NCBI GenBank assembly: GCA_018065965.1
Contig: JAGHSH010000218.1
Location: 1 to 5,646, forward strand
Direction of reading: 5' to 3'
Length of the DNA: 5,646 bases
From: Candidatus Apopatocola equi
GTDB taxonomy: Bacteria; Bacillota; Clostridia; Oscillospirales; Oscillospiraceae
Within the stretch, counting starts at the first letter, position 1, and every line of letters starts with the position of its first letter. The position numbers and the translations under genes are program-made. Positions 4,135 to 5,646 of the stretch are shown here, in pieces. The notes below the pieces were generated by a model. It was given only the letters and a program-made list of their open reading frames with translations. It was not told the origin of the DNA and did not search any database.

Positions 4135-5085
4135 GTGAGTAGCAATCTGAAGATTCTCTACGGCAGCGCCGTACCTGAGCTGGCCAAGGCCATCAGTGCC
4201 AAGCTGGGCGTCAAGCCCATCGACGCGGAGATCAAGCACTTCGCCGACGGTGAGTGCTCCGTTTCCATTTACGAGCCCGTTCGCGGCGCCGACGTGTTTA
4301 TCATCCAGTCCACCTGCCGTCCCGTGAACGATAACCTCATGGAGCTGCTTGTGATGATCGCCGCTGTCCGCCGTGCCAGCGCCAGCCGCATCACCGCCGT
4401 GATCCCCTACTTCGGCCACGCCTGTCAGGACCGTAAGGCCAAGAGCCGCGATCCCATTTCCGCCAAGCTGGTCGCCAACCTGATCACTATTGCCGGTGCT
4501 GACCGCGTTCTCACCATGGACCTGCACGCCGACCAGATTCAGGGCTTCTTCGATATTCCCGTGGACAATATGCGCGGTTCCCCGCTCTTTGTGAACGAAT
4601 ACCTCTCCATGTTCGGCAAGAGCTATCCCGATGTGATGGTCGGCTCCCCCGACGTGGGCAGCGTGGCCCGCGCCCGTGCCTTCGCCATGAAGCTGGATGT
4701 GAATCTGGCCATCGTGGACAAGCGCCGCGAGGTCGCCAACCAGAGCGAGGTCATGAACCTCATCGGCAACGTGGAAGGCAAGACCTGCATCCTGCTCGAC
4801 GACATGGTCGATACCGCCGGTTCCCTCTGCCACGCCGCCGAGGCGCTGATGAAGATCGGCAAGGCCAAGGAGGTCTATGCCTGCGCTTCCCACGGCGTGC
4901 TCTCCGGCAAGGCCTATGACAACATCAACGGCAGCTGCATCAAGAAGATCCTCTTCACCGATTCCATGCCCGGCTCTGCCACCCAGAGCAGCGACAAGAT
5001 CCAGTACGTCACGCTGGCAGATATGTTCGCCACCGCCATTCAGTGCATCCACGACGAGCAGTCCATCTTCCACCTCTTTCCCTGA
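4135..5085 (+). CDS. prs: Ribose-phosphate pyrophosphokinase (PRPP synthetase, class I)
   Basis: This 316-residue cytoplasmic enzyme makes PRPP from ribose 5-phosphate and ATP, the entry point for purine, pyrimidine, NAD, histidine and tryptophan synthesis. Length and motifs are those of bacterial class I enzymes: FADGE (36-40), PVNDNLMELL (63-72), the PYFG...QDRK ATP-binding block (91-101), DLHADQIQGFF (129-139) with the Mg-binding His131, SPDVGSVARAR (171-181), the catalytic flexible loop DKRR (195-198), and the ribose-phosphate loop LLDDMVDTAGSL (220-231). The ATP block reads FGHACQDRK where the family usually has FGYARQDRK, so His95 and Cys97 replace Tyr and an ATP-contacting Arg. The start is GTG at 4135-4137: an in-frame TAG stands at 4126-4128, AAAGG lies about 9 bases upstream, and the next Met is residue 69. 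The pth gene begins on the last base of the TGA stop. Confidence 0.97.
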   Translation: MSSNLKILYGSAVPELAKAISAKLGVKPIDAEIKHFADGECSVSIYEPVRGADVFIIQSTCRPVNDNLMELLVMIAAVRRASASRITAVIPYFGHACQDRKAKSRDPISAKLVANLITIAGADRVLTMDLHADQIQGFFDIPVDNMRGSPLFVNEYLSMFGKSYPDVMVGSPDVGSVARARAFAMKLDVNLAIVDKRREVANQSEVMNLIGNVEGKTCILLDDMVDTAGSLCHAAEALMKIGKAKEVYACASHGVLSGKAYDNINGSCIKKILFTDSMPGSATQSSDKIQYVTLADMFATAIQCIHDEQSIFHLFP

Positions 5086-5646
5086 TGGCGCTCTTTTCCT
5101 CTTCGGGCGGGGCCGTCAGCTGGATCGTCGTGTTTCTGGGCAATCCCGGTCTGCAGTACAACGGTACCCGGCATAATGCGGGCTTCATGGTCTGCGATGT
5201 GCTGGAAAAGCGGCTGGGCGTCAGCGTCAACCGGCTGAAAAACCGGGCGCTTACCGCCAAGGTCACTCTCAACGGTACGAGCGTGCTGCTGATGAAGCCC
5301 CAGACCTACATGAACCTTTCCGGCGAGGCTGTTCGCCCCATGGCCGACTTTTACAAGGTTCCTGCCGACCACGTTCTGGTGGTCAGTGATGAGATCGCCC
5401 TTGTGCCCGGACGGATCCGTCTGCGCGCCTCCGGCTCTGCGGGAGGTCACAACGGACTGCGCAGCATCATTGCGCAGCTGGGCACCGACAAATTCCCCCG
5501 GCTGCGGCTGGGGGTGGGCGCCCCTCCGCACCCCGACTACGCCATGCCGGACTGGGTGCTGGGCGTGATGCGCAACGAGGACGCAGAGGCCTTTGCCGCC
5601 GCCGCCGAGCGCGCCGCCGACTGCATCGAATGCCTGGTGCGGGAGG
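5085..5646 (+). CDS. pth: Peptidyl-tRNA hydrolase (partial, C-terminus beyond window)
   Basis: The frame is open from ATG 5085-5087 to the window end and gives 187 complete codons; bacterial Pth is about 190-200 residues, so only a short C-terminal piece is missing. The enzyme frees tRNA from peptidyl-tRNAs that fall off the ribosome. Conserved blocks are FLGNPG (17-22, with Asn20), TRHNAGF (28-34) with the catalytic His30, KPQTYMNLSG (71-80) with Asn77, SDEIAL with Asp102, and GSAGGHNGLRSI (117-128) with His122 and Asn123; these correspond to E. coli Asn10, His20, Asn68, Asp93, His113 and Asn114. Compared with E. coli there are about 10 extra N-terminal residues (Ser/Gly-rich). The ATG shares its A with the prs TGA stop and I see no ribosome binding site before it, so translation probably depends on ribosomes ending at prs. 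Confidence 0.95.
   Translation, partial: MALFSSSGGAVSWIVVFLGNPGLQYNGTRHNAGFMVCDVLEKRLGVSVNRLKNRALTAKVTLNGTSVLLMKPQTYMNLSGEAVRPMADFYKVPADHVLVVSDEIALVPGRIRLRASGSAGGHNGLRSIIAQLGTDKFPRLRLGVGAPPHPDYAMPDWVLGVMRNEDAEAFAAAAERAADCIECLVRE

Noticed and set aside
4081..5073. Minus-strand open frame of 330 codons
   Set aside because: Antisense shadow of prs, rich in Gly, His and Val with no motif.

Overview
The window reads as chromosomal DNA of a fairly GC-rich Clostridia-type Firmicute, most likely of the Oscillospiraceae/Ruminococcaceae kind. The grounds are the protein style, strong GGAGG-type ribosome binding sites, several GTG starts, sigma-A promoters in AT-rich gaps between GC-rich genes, and a prs-pth pair in which Pth has a short N-terminal extension. 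The lineage is an inference. No rRNA, tRNA, CRISPR, insertion sequence or phage gene was seen.

Left part (1-2033, minus strand): a three-gene metal-chelate/vitamin-type ABC importer operon, read right to left as FecCD-family permease (928-1965), ATPase (151-924) and the start of a substrate-binding lipoprotein (1-164, cut by the window edge). Genes are 3 bp apart or overlap by 14 bp. A good extended -10 promoter lies upstream (1990-2018).

Middle (2086-2730, minus strand): a 108-residue CsoR/RcnR/InrS-family metal-sensing repressor with a His-rich N-terminal tail. Its promoter and the importer promoter each carry the same 10-base G6-tract box (GTGGGGGGAT on the + strand), at exactly the same distance (28 bases) from the -10 element. 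The simplest reading is that the regulator controls itself and the neighbouring importer. This is the most interesting signal in the window. Further upstream lies a gene-free stretch with several hairpins, then the strong terminator of prfB.

Right part (2731-5646): housekeeping genes. prfB (release factor 2, minus strand, 2793-3899) and prs (PRPP synthetase, plus strand, 4135-5085) diverge from a 235-bp gap holding a promoter for each. pth (peptidyl-tRNA hydrolase, 5085 to the window end) starts on the last base of the prs stop codon. prfB lacks the usual programmed frameshift, and Prs has Cys in place of an ATP-contacting Arg in its conserved ARQDRK motif.
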